A stretch of DNA of 64,000 nt from Nocardioides speluncae (GTDB lineage: Bacteria > Actinomycetota > Actinomycetes > Propionibacteriales > Nocardioidaceae), in assembly GCF_003121585.1 (NCBI RefSeq), contig NZ_QEOO01000005.1:89806-153805 (forward strand), written 5' to 3'. The position numbers and the translations under genes are program-made. Shown piece by piece: positions 52,516-63,824 of this stretch (positions are counted from its first letter, which is position 1; each line of letters starts with the position of its first letter). The notes under the pieces are model-generated. The model was not told the DNA's origin. It did not search any database and was given only the letters and a program-made list of their open reading frames with translations.

Positions 52516-53373
52516 TCAGAACTGCTGCGAAACGAAGGTCTGGTCGTGCATCGGCGGCCGCACGTACGGGATCTGCTCCATCACCGGGAGCCGCACCACG
52601 TCCGGCGCCACGTTCTCGTAGTCGAACTGCGCCAGCAGGTGCGAGATGCAGTTGAGGCGGGCCGCCTTCTTGTCGTCGGACGGTACGACGTACCACGGGG
52701 CCTGCTTGATGTCGGTGTGCTGGAACGTGGTGTCCTTGGCCATCGAGTACCTGATGTACCGCTCGTGCTCGGCGAGGTCCATGTCGGACAGCTTCCAGCG
52801 CTTCAGCGGCTCGGCGTTGCGGGCCTCGAACCGGCGGCGCTGCTCCTCGTAGCTCACCGAGAACCAGTACTTCAGCACCACGATCCCGGACCGGACCAGC
52901 ATCCGCTCGAACTCCGGGCAGGTGCGCAGGAACTCCTGGTGCTCGGCCTCGGTGCAGAAGTCCATCACCCACTCGACGTTCGAGCGGTTGTACCAGCTGC
53001 GGTCGAACAGCATCATCTCGCCGGCGGCCGGGAGGTGCTCGACGTACCGCTGGAAGTACCACTGGGTGCGCTGCCGCTCGGTCGGCTTCGGCAGCGCCAC
53101 CACGCGGACCGTGCGCGGGCTGGTCCGCTCGGTAATGGTCTTGATCACCCCGCCCTTGCCGGCCGAGCCGCGACCCTCGAAGATCACCAGGACCTTGAGC
53201 CCCTGCGACTGGATCCAGTACTGGAGCAGCACCAGCTGCTCCTGCAGCCGAGCCATCTCTGCGTCGTAGACCTCGGCCTTCAGCTTGCCGGACCTCTTGT
53301 AGTTCTCGGGGTTCGCGCGGACGGCGGCGCTCCGCGGGTCGTCGGCGCCTTCGGGAAGGTTGTCGGAGGTCAT
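52516..53373 (-). CDS. ppk2: Polyphosphate kinase 2
   Basis: 285 residues of the single-domain PPK2 family, which transfers phosphate between polyphosphate and nucleoside di-/monophosphates. Walker A is VIFEGRGSAGKGGVIKTITE (GRGSAGKGG, where DAAGKGG is commoner), lid segment MMLFDRSWYNRSNVEWVMDF, and SDMDLAEHERYIRYSMAKD. ATG 53373. No ppk1 or exopolyphosphatase nearby. Confidence 0.93.
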   Translation of the reverse strand: MTSDNLPEGADDPRSAAVRANPENYKRSGKLKAEVYDAEMARLQEQLVLLQYWIQSQGLKVLVIFEGRGSAGKGGVIKTITERTSPRTVRVVALPKPTERQRTQWYFQRYVEHLPAAGEMMLFDRSWYNRSNVEWVMDFCTEAEHQEFLRTCPEFERMLVRSGIVVLKYWFSVSYEEQRRRFEARNAEPLKRWKLSDMDLAEHERYIRYSMAKDTTFQHTDIKQAPWYVVPSDDKKAARLNCISHLLAQFDYENVAPDVVRLPVMEQIPYVRPPMHDQTFVSQQF

Positions 53374-53447
53374 CTCCCGATACTGCCGCGCGGCCCGCCG
53401 CCCGGCAATGCCATCAGCGGGCCGTCAGCAGGCCGTCGGGCAGCCGC

Positions 53448-55142
<1,695 letters not shown>

Positions 55143-55147
55143 CTAGC

Positions 55148-56065
55148 CTACCTCAGGGGAGCCGCACCGTCGGCTCCCGACGCACCGTAGGAGCCAAGCT
55201 TGCCTTCGGCGGCGTCGATCAGCGCCAGCACCGTCGCCACCCGTCCCGCGCCGGTCTGCACCGAGTCCGCCGTCGACGCCGCCGCGTCCACCTTGCCGTC
55301 CGCGCGTACGCCGGCCAACAGCCCGCCGTCAGCTGAGACGGTGCTAGCAGCGACCACCATCGCGTTGATCGGCTCGGCCATGCCGGCCAGCAGACCGCTG
55401 ACCAGGGCGTCGGCACCGTCCGCCGGCTGCCCGTCGCCGAGTACGACGATCACGAGCGGGCTGCGCACCGTCGGCTCCACCTGGGTGGTCATCAGCTCGG
55501 CGCCCTTGAGGCTCTCCACGATCGAGCTCGCGGTCTCGTCCAGCTCCTGGTCGGTCGTGAAGCCGGTGCCGATGGCGCGGCCGACCAGGCGGCCCATCCG
55601 GTCATAGGTGGGCGCGTCCGCCGGGATCTCGGCGTCGGGGTGCTGGGTCCGCAGCTGGCTGCCGAGCGTGTCCACCAGCGACTTCTCCGACGGGTCGACC
55701 ATCGCCGGCTGGAAGCCGTAGTGCCCGGCGACCGTGCCGCCGGCCTGCTTGACCTGCGCGGTGAGTCCGCGGACCACCTTGTTATCGACACCCGGCAGCG
55801 TCACCAGCACCACCGAACGATCGTCGAGGCCGCCGGACAGCGCCTGTCCCCCGACCGTGCCCGCGAACGCGTCCTGGAAGGTAGAGCTCTTGTCGCCGGT
55901 CGCCAACCGCGCCTCCAGCGCTGTGTTGCGCGCCTCGGCGTCCTTCAGGTCCTGCTCGGAGCCGCGGCCGACCTCGGACAGCGGGCCGCCGCCGAGGACG
56001 ATGCCGGCGGCGAGCGCCAGGAAGACCGCGACCAAGGTGACGATGTGGTGCCGGAACGAGATCAC
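55148..56065 (-). CDS. steB: SteB/MctB-like membrane protein
   Basis: 305 residues. One N-terminal membrane helix (HIVTLVAVFLALAAGIVLGG), a coiled-coil-like stretch (SEQDLKDAEARNTALEARLA) and an outer alpha/beta domain (VVLVTLPGVDNKVVRGLTAQ). Related to mycobacterial MctB; in corynebacteria the equivalent gene next to steA is steB, acting with it in cell-wall growth and division. GTG overlaps the steA stop (GTGA), so the pair is co-translated. Confidence 0.88.
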   Translation of the reverse strand: MISFRHHIVTLVAVFLALAAGIVLGGGPLSEVGRGSEQDLKDAEARNTALEARLATGDKSSTFQDAFAGTVGGQALSGGLDDRSVVLVTLPGVDNKVVRGLTAQVKQAGGTVAGHYGFQPAMVDPSEKSLVDTLGSQLRTQHPDAEIPADAPTYDRMGRLVGRAIGTGFTTDQELDETASSIVESLKGAELMTTQVEPTVRSPLVIVVLGDGQPADGADALVSGLLAGMAEPINAMVVAASTVSADGGLLAGVRADGKVDAAASTADSVQTGAGRVATVLALIDAAEGKLGSYGASGADGAAPLR

Positions 56066-57270
56066 TTGAGGAGTCCTTGCAGGTAGTCGACGAGATCCTG
56101 GACACCGTGGCCGAGCTGCTCGGTCCACTCCTGGCCCACCGGAGTCACACCGACCGCCACCGCGACGGCCAGCAGTCCCGCGACCAGGGCCACGAACAGG
56201 TGCCACGGGCGCACCCGGCCGGCGTACAGCTCCTGGACGGTGGACGCGTCGACCAGTCGAGGACCGACCTTGAGCCGGGTGAGGTACGTCGAGGCGTGGC
56301 CATCGCGCTGCCGGTCCAAGAAGGCGTCCAGCGTCGCTCGCAGCCCCACGCCGACGATCACCGAGGCCTCGCCGTGGTCGGCGAGGATCAGCGCCGCGTC
56401 GCCGGCGGCGGCGCCGGTCTCGAACCGCACCGGGCGCAGGCCGAGCCGCTCCAGGGGCTCGGTCGCCGCCCGCCCGGACCCACGCGGAACCACCGCCACC
56501 ACGTCCTTGGCCTGCTTGAGCGCCTTGCGGCTTGGCCGGTCGGCCTCGTCGAGGTCGCCCGGGCGCGCCGTCACCACGACCACGTCCGGCTTCAGCCCTT
56601 GCTCTAGCAGCGCGTCGGCGCCACGGTCCACGCCGACCAGGACCGCGCCCTGCTCGCGCGCGAACGCCTTGGCCGTCTTCAGCTGCTCGGCGGCCTCCGG
56701 GCCACGCGCCACCACCACGACCGGCCGACAGGCCATCGTGGTCGCCGTACGCGGGATGCCCTGACCGTGCAGCAGCACGTCCTGCTCGCGGCGCAGGAAC
56801 TCGGCGGTGTTGTGGGTGAAGCTCTCCAGCTGGCTGGCCAGCCCCAGCCGGGCACTCCCCATCTCGGCCCGGACGACATCACCGTCGACGCTGCGGCCAC
56901 TGGCAAGCGGGCTGTCACCGACGTAGACCGTGCCCTCGTGCACGCGCACCTTGGCGCCGTCGCGCACCGCTGCCAGGCCTGCCGGACCGATGCCGTCGAC
57001 CAGCACCACGCCGGCCTCGGACAGCACCTCCGGTCCCAGGTTCGGGTAGCGGCCGGAGATGAACGGCGACGCGTTGACCACCGCCGCCACGCCGGCGTCG
57101 ACCAGGTCCTGCGCGGTCGACTGGTCCATGTCGAGATGATCGAGGACCGCGATGTCGCCGGGGCGCAGCCGGCCGATGAGAACGTGAGTACGGCGCTCGA
57201 CGCGCGCTTGGCCGGTCAGCCCGGGAAGCGGCGCCGGCGCCTCTGAACGCTGGCGAGTCGAGAGCTTCAT
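56062..57270 (-). CDS. steA: Putative cytokinetic ring protein SteA
   Basis: 402 residues. N-terminal domain related to thiamin pyrophosphokinases (IAVLDHLDMDQSTAQDLVDA, ASPFISGRYPNLGPEVLSEA, VLVGVDRGADALLEQGLKPD), a C-terminal transmembrane helix (HLFVALVAGLLAVAVAVGVT), and a short tail. SteA recruits division/cell-wall machinery in corynebacteria. ATG at 57270. First of the coupled steA-steB pair, 81 bp after recN. Confidence 0.9.
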   Translation of the reverse strand: MKLSTRQRSEAPAPLPGLTGQARVERRTHVLIGRLRPGDIAVLDHLDMDQSTAQDLVDAGVAAVVNASPFISGRYPNLGPEVLSEAGVVLVDGIGPAGLAAVRDGAKVRVHEGTVYVGDSPLASGRSVDGDVVRAEMGSARLGLASQLESFTHNTAEFLRREQDVLLHGQGIPRTATTMACRPVVVVARGPEAAEQLKTAKAFAREQGAVLVGVDRGADALLEQGLKPDVVVVTARPGDLDEADRPSRKALKQAKDVVAVVPRGSGRAATEPLERLGLRPVRFETGAAAGDAALILADHGEASVIVGVGLRATLDAFLDRQRDGHASTYLTRLKVGPRLVDASTVQELYAGRVRPWHLFVALVAGLLAVAVAVGVTPVGQEWTEQLGHGVQDLVDYLQGLLK

Positions 57271-57351
57271 GACGCGGCCATAGTGACAGTTGGGAACGGC
57301 CGATTTCGGTATCCCACGCGCGTCCGCGCGTCGCCTGGCTACCCGCCTACC

Positions 57352-59109
57352 TCATCGAGCCGCCCGCGCCTCCTTAGCGCTCGCGAGCAGCTCGCGGGCG
57401 TGGGCCAGCGCGGTATAGGACTCCTCCATGCCGGCGAGCATCCGGGACAGCTCGCGCACCCGGTCTTTGTCGCCCAGGACGGTCAGTCCCGAGGTGGTGA
57501 CGGTGCCGTCGCTGGCCTTCTTGACCACGACGTGGCGGTCGGCGTACGCCGCCACCTGGGGCAGGTGGGTGACCACCAGCACCTGCGCCGTCCGGGCCAG
57601 CTCCGCCAACCGCCGGCCGACCTCGACCGCGGCCTTGCCGCCGACGCCGGCGTCGACCTCGTCGAAGACGAACGTGGGGACCGGGCTGGTCCCCGCCAGC
57701 GCAACCTCCAGCGCCAGCATCACTCGCGACAGCTCGCCACCGGAGGCACCCTTGTGCAGCGGGCGTGGTTCGGAGCCGGTGTTCGCCGCCAGCAGCAGCT
57801 CGACCTCGTCGACACCGGTCGCGGTGTAGCGCAGCCAGCGCCCGTCCACCTCGAGCGGCGTACCGCTCCGCTCCGGGTCCTCCGGCTCGGCCTCCTCGGT
57901 CTGGCTGACCTGGATGGTGAGTACGGCGTGCGGCATCGCGAGCAGTCGCAGCTCGCCGGTGACGACGTCGGCCAGCTCGGCCGCGGCCGCCGTCCTTGCT
58001 GCCGACAGCGACGCCGCTGCGTCGGCCAGCTCCTTGCGCAGCCGTTCCCGCGCTGCCCGGAGCGTCTCGATCCGCTCGTCGGTGCCGTCCAGCTCCAGTA
58101 GCCGGGCGCTCGACACCTCGGCCCAAATCAGGACCTCGGCGGCCGTCTCGCCGTACTTGCGGGTCAGCGCGGTCAGCGCGGCCCGGCGCTCGGACACGGC
58201 GGCCAGCCGCGCCGGGTCGGTCTCGACCCCGGTCGCGTACGACGACACGTCGGTCGCCAGATCGCTGAGCAGGTAGCTCACCTCGGCCAGCCGGTCGGCC
58301 AGCTCGCCGGCCGCCGCGTCGTGCTCGCGGACGCCGTCCAGCAGAGACCGGGCCGACGAGGACAGGGCGAGCGCGTCCGGTCCACCCGAGTCGCTGGACA
58401 GCGCCTCGCGGGCCTGCTCGGCCGCGGTGCGCAGCGTGTCGGCGAACCCCAGCCGGGTCTCCTCGGCCGCCAGCGAGACGTCCTCGCCCGGCTCCGGCGC
58501 CACCGCCTCGATCTCACTCAGCCCGAACCGCAGCAGGTCAGCCTCGCGAGCGCGCTCGCGAGCGTTCGCCACGACCTCGGTCAGCTCCTTCTCGATCCCG
58601 GCGAGCTCGCGATGCAGCTCGGCGTACCGGGTGGCAGCGTCGTCCACCTTCGTGCCGCCGAACCGGTCGAGCGCGTCCCGCTGTGCCTGGGCCTGCAGCA
58701 GCCGGTGCTGGTCGGACTGGCCGTGTACGGCGACCAGGGGCTCCGCCAGGTCGGCCAGGGCGGACGCCGGCACCGACGCTCCCCCGGCGTACGCGCGCGA
58801 GCGGCCCTCGCTCGAGATGTTGCGGGCCAGCAGCACCCGGCCGTCCTCGGCCTCGCCACCCGCCTCCTCGACGGCCTCCGCGAACTCCGGCAGCGAGGCG
58901 GTGTTGACCACGCCCTCGACCCGCGCGGCCTTGGCTCCCAGCCGGACCGCGCCCGAGTCGGCGCGACCGCCCAGCAGCAGCCCGAGTGCGGTCACGACCA
59001 TGGTCTTGCCGGCTCCGGTCTCACCGGTGATCACGGTGAGGCCGGGCCCCAGCTCCAGCGTCGATGAGTCGATGACGCCGAGCGAGCTGATCCGGATCTC
59101 CTCAAGCAT
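57352..59109 (-). CDS. recN: DNA repair protein RecN
   Basis: 585-residue SMC-like ATPase for double-strand-break repair. Walker A TVITGETGAGKTMVVTALGL, LAEPLVAVHGQSDQHRLLQA, central coiled coil (about 150-360), ABC signature GASGGELSRVMLALEVALAG and Walker B PTFVFDEVDAGVGGKAAVEV. ATG overlaps the nadK stop by 8 bp; nadK-recN is a conserved pair. Confidence 0.96.
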   Translation of the reverse strand: MLEEIRISSLGVIDSSTLELGPGLTVITGETGAGKTMVVTALGLLLGGRADSGAVRLGAKAARVEGVVNTASLPEFAEAVEEAGGEAEDGRVLLARNISSEGRSRAYAGGASVPASALADLAEPLVAVHGQSDQHRLLQAQAQRDALDRFGGTKVDDAATRYAELHRELAGIEKELTEVVANARERAREADLLRFGLSEIEAVAPEPGEDVSLAAEETRLGFADTLRTAAEQAREALSSDSGGPDALALSSSARSLLDGVREHDAAAGELADRLAEVSYLLSDLATDVSSYATGVETDPARLAAVSERRAALTALTRKYGETAAEVLIWAEVSSARLLELDGTDERIETLRAARERLRKELADAAASLSAARTAAAAELADVVTGELRLLAMPHAVLTIQVSQTEEAEPEDPERSGTPLEVDGRWLRYTATGVDEVELLLAANTGSEPRPLHKGASGGELSRVMLALEVALAGTSPVPTFVFDEVDAGVGGKAAVEVGRRLAELARTAQVLVVTHLPQVAAYADRHVVVKKASDGTVTTSGLTVLGDKDRVRELSRMLAGMEESYTALAHARELLASAKEARAAR

Positions 59110-60085
59110 CGGTGCCCTCCGCTCCGTTGTCCTGCCCGTTGTTGCGGCGGCGGCGCTCGGCGGCGCCGCGCCAGCCCTCGACCGGGAGCCCGAACTTGGC
59201 CACCAGCCGGTCGGTGAACGGCGCTCGGTGCAGCCGGACCAGGCGCACCGGCATCGAGCCACGCCGTACCTCGATCCGCGCCCCCGGCGGCAGGTCCACC
59301 GTGCGGCGGCCGTCGCACCACAGCACGCCGGTCCCCTGGGTCCCGGCGAGCACCTCCACCGCCAGCACCGAGGAGGGCGCGACCACCATCGGCCGCGCGA
59401 ACAGAGCGTGGGCGCTGATCGGCACCATCAGTAGCGCTTCGACGCCCGGCCAGACGACGGGGCCGCCCGCGCTGAAGTTGTACGCCGTCGAGCCGGTCGG
59501 CGTCGCACACACCACGCCGTCACAGCCCCAGCGGGACAGCGGCCGGCCGTCGACCTCCACGACCACGTCGAGCATCCGCTCCCGGGCGGCCTTCTCGACG
59601 CTCGCCTCATTCAGCGCGAAGGTGCTGGTCACGAGCTCCTTGTCGCGGTAGATCGAGACGTCGATAGTGAGCCGCTCCTCGGCGGTGTAGCGACGGTGCA
59701 CGATCGCGTCGATGGTCGACTCGACATCGTCGTACTCGGCTTCGGCCAGGAACCCGACGTGACCGAGGTTCACGCCAAGTAGCGGCGTACCGCTGCGGTG
59801 GGTGATCTCGGCGGCGCGCAGGATGGTGCCGTCACCGCCGATCACCACCACGATCTCGCAGCCGACCGGGGCGTCGTCGTGGCTGTCGGCCGTCTCGATC
59901 GCCGGGTCGTACGCCGCGACGTCGACCGCGAGGTCGCGGACCTCCTCGGCCAGCAGGCGGACCACGAGGCCGTGGCCGGTCAGCGCCTTGCAGAACGCGC
60001 GGGCCACCTCACGCGCGTCCTCACGCCCGGTGTGCGCGATCAGCAGCACCCGGCGGACCTCCGGCGGGGCATCGCTTGCGGTCAC
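59102..60085 (-). CDS. nadK: NAD kinase
   Basis: 327 residues; phosphorylates NAD to NADP. VVVIGGDGTILRAAE (GGDG motif), LGVNLGHVGFLAEAEYDDVE, and VVCATPTGSTAYNFSAGGPV are the family core. The C-terminal 20 residues are charged and variable. Start overlaps the tlyA stop by 4 bp (ATGA). Confidence 0.96.
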   Translation of the reverse strand: MTASDAPPEVRRVLLIAHTGREDAREVARAFCKALTGHGLVVRLLAEEVRDLAVDVAAYDPAIETADSHDDAPVGCEIVVVIGGDGTILRAAEITHRSGTPLLGVNLGHVGFLAEAEYDDVESTIDAIVHRRYTAEERLTIDVSIYRDKELVTSTFALNEASVEKAARERMLDVVVEVDGRPLSRWGCDGVVCATPTGSTAYNFSAGGPVVWPGVEALLMVPISAHALFARPMVVAPSSVLAVEVLAGTQGTGVLWCDGRRTVDLPPGARIEVRRGSMPVRLVRLHRAPFTDRLVAKFGLPVEGWRGAAERRRRNNGQDNGAEGTDA

Positions 60086-60921
60086 GGCTCCACCCTCTCA
60101 CCAGCGGCACCGGGATTCGCGCTGCCTGCGACCTCCGTGTCGATCTCGGCCCGGCCGATCGTGGCCGCGCCACGGCGCAGCCAGAGGAAGTACTCGACAT
60201 TGCCGGACGGCCCCGGTAGCGGGCTGGTGGTGACCGCCCGCGCGCCCCAGCCGCGCGCCGCGGCCGCGTCGGCCACGCCTTCGACGGCTTCGGCGCGGAG
60301 CGCGCTGTCTCGCACCACGCCGCCCTTGCCGACTCTGTCCTTGCCGACCTCGAACTGCGGCTTCACCATGAGCGCCAGGTCACCGTCGTCGCGGGTGACG
60401 CCCACCAGGGCGTCGAGGACCAGGACCAGTGAGATGAACGACAGGTCGCCGACGACCACATCGACCGGACCGCCGATCGCCTCGGTGGTGAGCTCGCGCA
60501 CGTTCATCCGGTCGTGGACGTGGACCCGCTCGTCCTGCTGCAGCCGCCAGGCCAGCTGGCCGTATCCCACGTCGACCGCGACCACCTCCGCGGCGTCGTT
60601 GCGCAGCAGGACGTCGGTGAAGCCACCGGTCGAGGCGCCCGCGTCGAGGCAGCGGCGACCGGACACCGTCAGGCCGAGCGGCCCGAAGGCGGACAGTGCC
60701 CCCGCCAGCTTGTGGCCACCTCGCGAGACATAGTCGGGATCGCCGGGGTCGTCCAGGACCACGAGCGCAACATCAGTGGTCACTCCGGTCGCCGGCTTGG
60801 TCGCGACCGCTCCGGCGACCTTGACCCGGCCCGCGGCGATCAGCTCGCTCGCGTGCTCCCGAGACCGAGCCAGGCCACGGCGGACCAGCTCGGCGTCCAG
60901 GCGAAGTCGTCGTGGAGGCAC
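60082..60921 (-). CDS. tlyA: rRNA 2'-O-methyltransferase TlyA
   Basis: 279 residues. N-terminal S4 RNA-binding domain (RLRLDAELVRRGLARSREHA), then an FtsJ/RrmJ-like methyltransferase domain: CLDAGASTGGFTDVLLRND (SAM motif), VVVGDLSFISLVLVLDALVG, and VKPQFEVGKDRVGKGGVVRD. Methylates C1409 of 16S and C1920 of 23S rRNA, the determinant of capreomycin susceptibility in mycobacteria. GTG start at 60921. Overlaps nadK (GTGA-type chain). Confidence 0.95.
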   Translation of the reverse strand: MPPRRLRLDAELVRRGLARSREHASELIAAGRVKVAGAVATKPATGVTTDVALVVLDDPGDPDYVSRGGHKLAGALSAFGPLGLTVSGRRCLDAGASTGGFTDVLLRNDAAEVVAVDVGYGQLAWRLQQDERVHVHDRMNVRELTTEAIGGPVDVVVGDLSFISLVLVLDALVGVTRDDGDLALMVKPQFEVGKDRVGKGGVVRDSALRAEAVEGVADAAAARGWGARAVTTSPLPGPSGNVEYFLWLRRGAATIGRAEIDTEVAGSANPGAAGERVEP

Positions 60922-60937
60922 TAGGGCATGCCCGAAG

Positions 60938-61207
60938 TCAGGCGTCCGGGCGAAGCGCTGCCGGGATCGACGACGCAGGGGCATCCAAGGCGCCGCGAAG
61001 CCGCTCGTGGGCCTGCTCGAAGACGGCCACATGCTCCTCGACCGGCTGCTCGTCGAGCGCGTCGAGCGAGTCCAGCACCTGGTCGACCGACGCCACTCCG
61101 GTCTGGGCCGATGCGCGGTCGACGGCCTCATCAGCAAGCTCGTCGGTCGACTCGACCTGCTCGTCGATGACCTCGGCGCCGTCGTCGTGCTCGCTCGGAA
61201 TCTGCAT
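60938..61207 (-). CDS. Small acidic hypothetical protein between HAD phosphatase and tlyA
   Basis: 89 residues, strongly acidic in the first 50 (SEHDDGAEVIDEQVESTDEL), then an amphipathic helix (EQPVEEHVAVFEQAHERLRG). This small gene in front of tlyA is found in many actinobacteria; its function is unknown. ATG 61207 lies 9 bp after the stop of the HAD gene, so it belongs to the same transcript. Confidence 0.78.
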   Translation of the reverse strand: MQIPSEHDDGAEVIDEQVESTDELADEAVDRASAQTGVASVDQVLDSLDALDEQPVEEHVAVFEQAHERLRGALDAPASSIPAALRPDA

Positions 61208-61216
61208 GCCGACACG

Positions 61217-62263
61217 CTACCTCCCGCTCTCATCGCTCGAGCGCACCGGCGGCTGGGCTGTGGACAGGGCCGCCGGCGAGCCGGTGGCGTCCAGGTGGTC
61301 CCAGCACGCCGCCGCGGCGGCCCGCCACCAGTCCTCGGTCTCGCCGTGTCCGTCGACCGTCAGCTCCCCGTCGGCCACCCATGCCCGCCAGCCGCCGAGC
61401 ACCCGCCGGTCGCCGTCGAGCCCAACCTCGGGGTGGGTCTCCTTCAGGCCGTTCAGATCGGTTGCCAGGTAGGTCGGCCGCTCCTCGGGTCGTGCCGCCG
61501 CGAGCTCCGCAAGTCCGGTCACGCCGGTCAGCACGAGGAGCGAGTCCGTGCCGGCGTTGTAGGCGCCTTCGATGTCGGTGTCGAGGCGGTCGCCGACCAT
61601 GAGCGGGCGCTCGCCGCCAACACGCCTCATCGTCTCGTCGAGCAGCGGACGGTTCGGCTTGCCGGCGACCACGGGAGTGACGCCTGAGAACTCCGACAGC
61701 ATCCGGACCTGGACGCCGTGTCCGGGGCCGAGCCCGTAGGCGGTCGGGATGGTCAGGTCGGTGTTGCTGGCGACCCACCACAGTCCGTCGCGGATGAGTA
61801 CGGCGGCCCGCATCAGGTCCCGCCAGAGCACGTCCGGTCCGTAGCCGGTCACCACTGCCTGAGGACCCTCCTCCGGGCCTACGGCTCGGAGCCCCTGCTC
61901 ACCGATCGCCTCCTCCAGGCCGCGACCACCGAGGAGGAGCACCCCAGCACCGTCTGGAAGGGTCTCGCGGAGAACGCGTGCGGCCGCCTGGGCGGACGTG
62001 ACCACGTCGCCGGGCTCGGCGTCCACACCCAGTCTGCGCAGGTGGTCGGAGACCTGGACCGGGGTCCGTGACGCGTTGTTGGTGATGAAGGCGACGTGCA
62101 TACCGGCCGCCCGCGCGAGGTCGATCGCCGGCGCTGCGCTAGGTACGGCGTGCTGCCCGATGTAGACGACACCGTCGAGATCGAGCATGGCGAGGTCGTA
62201 GGCCTCGGTCAGTGGCTTGGTGGACTCGCGGAGCACTCGCGCCCCTCCCCGTCGGTCGGTCAT
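61217..62263 (-). CDS. HAD-IIA family phosphatase
   Basis: 348 residues. Motif I LDLDGVVYIGQHAVP (D-x-D), AFITNNASRTPVQVSDHLRR, VAGKPNRPLLDETMRRVGGE, and the C-terminal VGDRLDTDIEGAYNAGTDSL. Type IIA HAD hydrolases act on small phosphate esters such as glycerol 3-phosphate or phosphoglycolate. The C-terminal 60 residues are an actinobacterial extension. ATG at 62263, 24 bp from the divergent DUF1015 gene. Confidence 0.92.
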   Translation of the reverse strand: MTDRRGGARVLRESTKPLTEAYDLAMLDLDGVVYIGQHAVPSAAPAIDLARAAGMHVAFITNNASRTPVQVSDHLRRLGVDAEPGDVVTSAQAAARVLRETLPDGAGVLLLGGRGLEEAIGEQGLRAVGPEEGPQAVVTGYGPDVLWRDLMRAAVLIRDGLWWVASNTDLTIPTAYGLGPGHGVQVRMLSEFSGVTPVVAGKPNRPLLDETMRRVGGERPLMVGDRLDTDIEGAYNAGTDSLLVLTGVTGLAELAAARPEERPTYLATDLNGLKETHPEVGLDGDRRVLGGWRAWVADGELTVDGHGETEDWWRAAAAACWDHLDATGSPAALSTAQPPVRSSDESGR

Positions 62264-62287
62264 GGTCGGTCCGCCTACGATGCTCCG

Positions 62288-63412
62288 ATGGACTCCAGTC
62301 CCGTGGTTGCACCGCCGTACGTGGTCAAGCCCTTCGCTTTGCAGCCATTCCGGGCACTGCTTCTGTCGCCGACCCGGGTGGGCGACCCGTCCTTGGCGCG
62401 GACCCTGGCTCGACCCTATCGAGCCGTCCCTCGGCGGCTCGCTCGCTGGGAGGCGTCGGGCCTGCTGGTCCGTGAGAACGAGCCGGCGCTGTACCTGCAC
62501 GAGTACACCGCGTCCGGAGTGACGATCCGTGGGCTGGTCGGGACGGTGTCGGTCGCTCGCTCGTCGGTCACCTGTCCCGATGGCGAGCAGGCGATCTTCC
62601 CGCACGAGGGAGTGATTCCCGAGCAGGTCACCAATCTGGCCGACCGGATGGAGGCAATGAGCCTGAACCCCGCGCCCATCCTGCTCGTCCACCACGGGCC
62701 GCCCTCGGTCCGGGCCGCGGTCCGCGAGGTAGCCAGCCGGCCGCCCGACCGCAAGTTCGAAGATCGCAGCGGCCAGTATCACCGGATGTGGGCGATCCGC
62801 GAGCCGGAAATGCTCGAAGAGCTCGCGACCGGCCTCGCCGGCTCCCACGCCCTGATCGCCGACGGACACCACCGCTACGCGGCCTACCTCGCGCTCCAGG
62901 CTTCGATGCCCGGCACGCCGTGGGACCACGGCCTGGTCATGCTGGTCGACCAGGACGACACACCGCTCTGGTTGGGCGCGATCCATCGCACGCTCCCCAA
63001 GCTCGATCTGATCCGGCTCGCCACGGCACACGCCGACGGTCCGGCCGTCGATCTCACCGACGAAGCCACCGCGCTGTCGGCGCTCGGACACGACTGTCTC
63101 GTCCTGACCGACGGGACGTCGTGGGCGACGGTAAGGATCGGCGAGGTCCCCAGTCCGGTCCAGCACCTTCATCGCCGGCTGCTGCCGTCGTGGGGCGTGG
63201 CGCCGGACCAGGAGATCGGCTATCACCACAGCCTCGACGAGACGCTCAAGGCCTTGGCGGCACGCCGAGGGTCGGCGGTCCTCATGCCGGCGCCGACCTT
63301 CGACGAGGTCGTCAACGCGGCGTCCGCCCACGAGCTGCTCCCCCAGAAGGCCACCTCGTTCCAGCCGAAGCCCAGCCTCGGGGTGCTCATGCGGAGCCTG
63401 CCCGTCGAATGA
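62288..63412 (+). CDS. DUF1015-family protein
   Basis: 374 residues; AIFPHEGVIPEQVTNLADRM, HALIADGHHRYAAYLALQAS and IGYHHSLDETLKALAARRGS are the diagnostic blocks of DUF1015. Members are proposed to act in serine/threonine-like metabolism, but the reaction is not settled. Divergent from the HAD phosphatase gene; its last 26 bp overlap the convergent SSB-like gene. Confidence 0.9.
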   Translation: MDSSPVVAPPYVVKPFALQPFRALLLSPTRVGDPSLARTLARPYRAVPRRLARWEASGLLVRENEPALYLHEYTASGVTIRGLVGTVSVARSSVTCPDGEQAIFPHEGVIPEQVTNLADRMEAMSLNPAPILLVHHGPPSVRAAVREVASRPPDRKFEDRSGQYHRMWAIREPEMLEELATGLAGSHALIADGHHRYAAYLALQASMPGTPWDHGLVMLVDQDDTPLWLGAIHRTLPKLDLIRLATAHADGPAVDLTDEATALSALGHDCLVLTDGTSWATVRIGEVPSPVQHLHRRLLPSWGVAPDQEIGYHHSLDETLKALAARRGSAVLMPAPTFDEVVNAASAHELLPQKATSFQPKPSLGVLMRSLPVE

Positions 63413-63758
63413 CGCGGGCGCTGGTGACCTCGATCTCCACGCGCGAGCTGACGCCGTTCCCAACCCGGAAGAAGCGCCTCCGCACAGCGCCCTCGACCTC
63501 GACCACGTCGCTGGGCATCCAACGGGAGACGGCGCGCTGGGCGCGAACCGTCCACGCTGAGCATTCGAGTGCGTCGACCGCAGTGCCGCGCCGTGTTCGC
63601 TTCGACGCCGGCCTGTCCACGATCAGGCGGAAGGTCCACAGCGTGTCGCCGCTGGGAAGAGTCACCTCCGTCGGGACCCGGGACACCCGCCCTCTGAGCC
63701 GCACCTCATTCACTGAGCGCGCTTCGCTGTATTCGTTGTTCTCGGCCGCCTTGACCAT
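63387..63758 (-). CDS. SSB-like single-stranded DNA-binding protein
   Basis: 123 residues, one OB fold and no disordered C-terminal tail: VNEVRLRGRVSRVPTEVTLP, LWTFRLIVDR, LECSAWTVRAQRAVSRWMPS, VVEVEGAVRRRFFRVGNGVS. It lacks the acidic tip DDDIPF of housekeeping SSB, so it is a secondary paralogue. GGAGGTGGTTCAG precedes the ATG at 63758. Two DnaA-box-like 9-mers lie in its upstream region (63825, 63851). Confidence 0.88.
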   Translation of the reverse strand: MVKAAENNEYSEARSVNEVRLRGRVSRVPTEVTLPSGDTLWTFRLIVDRPASKRTRRGTAVDALECSAWTVRAQRAVSRWMPSDVVEVEGAVRRRFFRVGNGVSSRVEIEVTSARVIRRAGSA

Positions 63759-63824
63759 CTGAACCACCTCCGAGCTGAACGCTCCAGGTGGGCGCCGACA
63801 GTTCTGAGGGGTCGTGGATGGGCC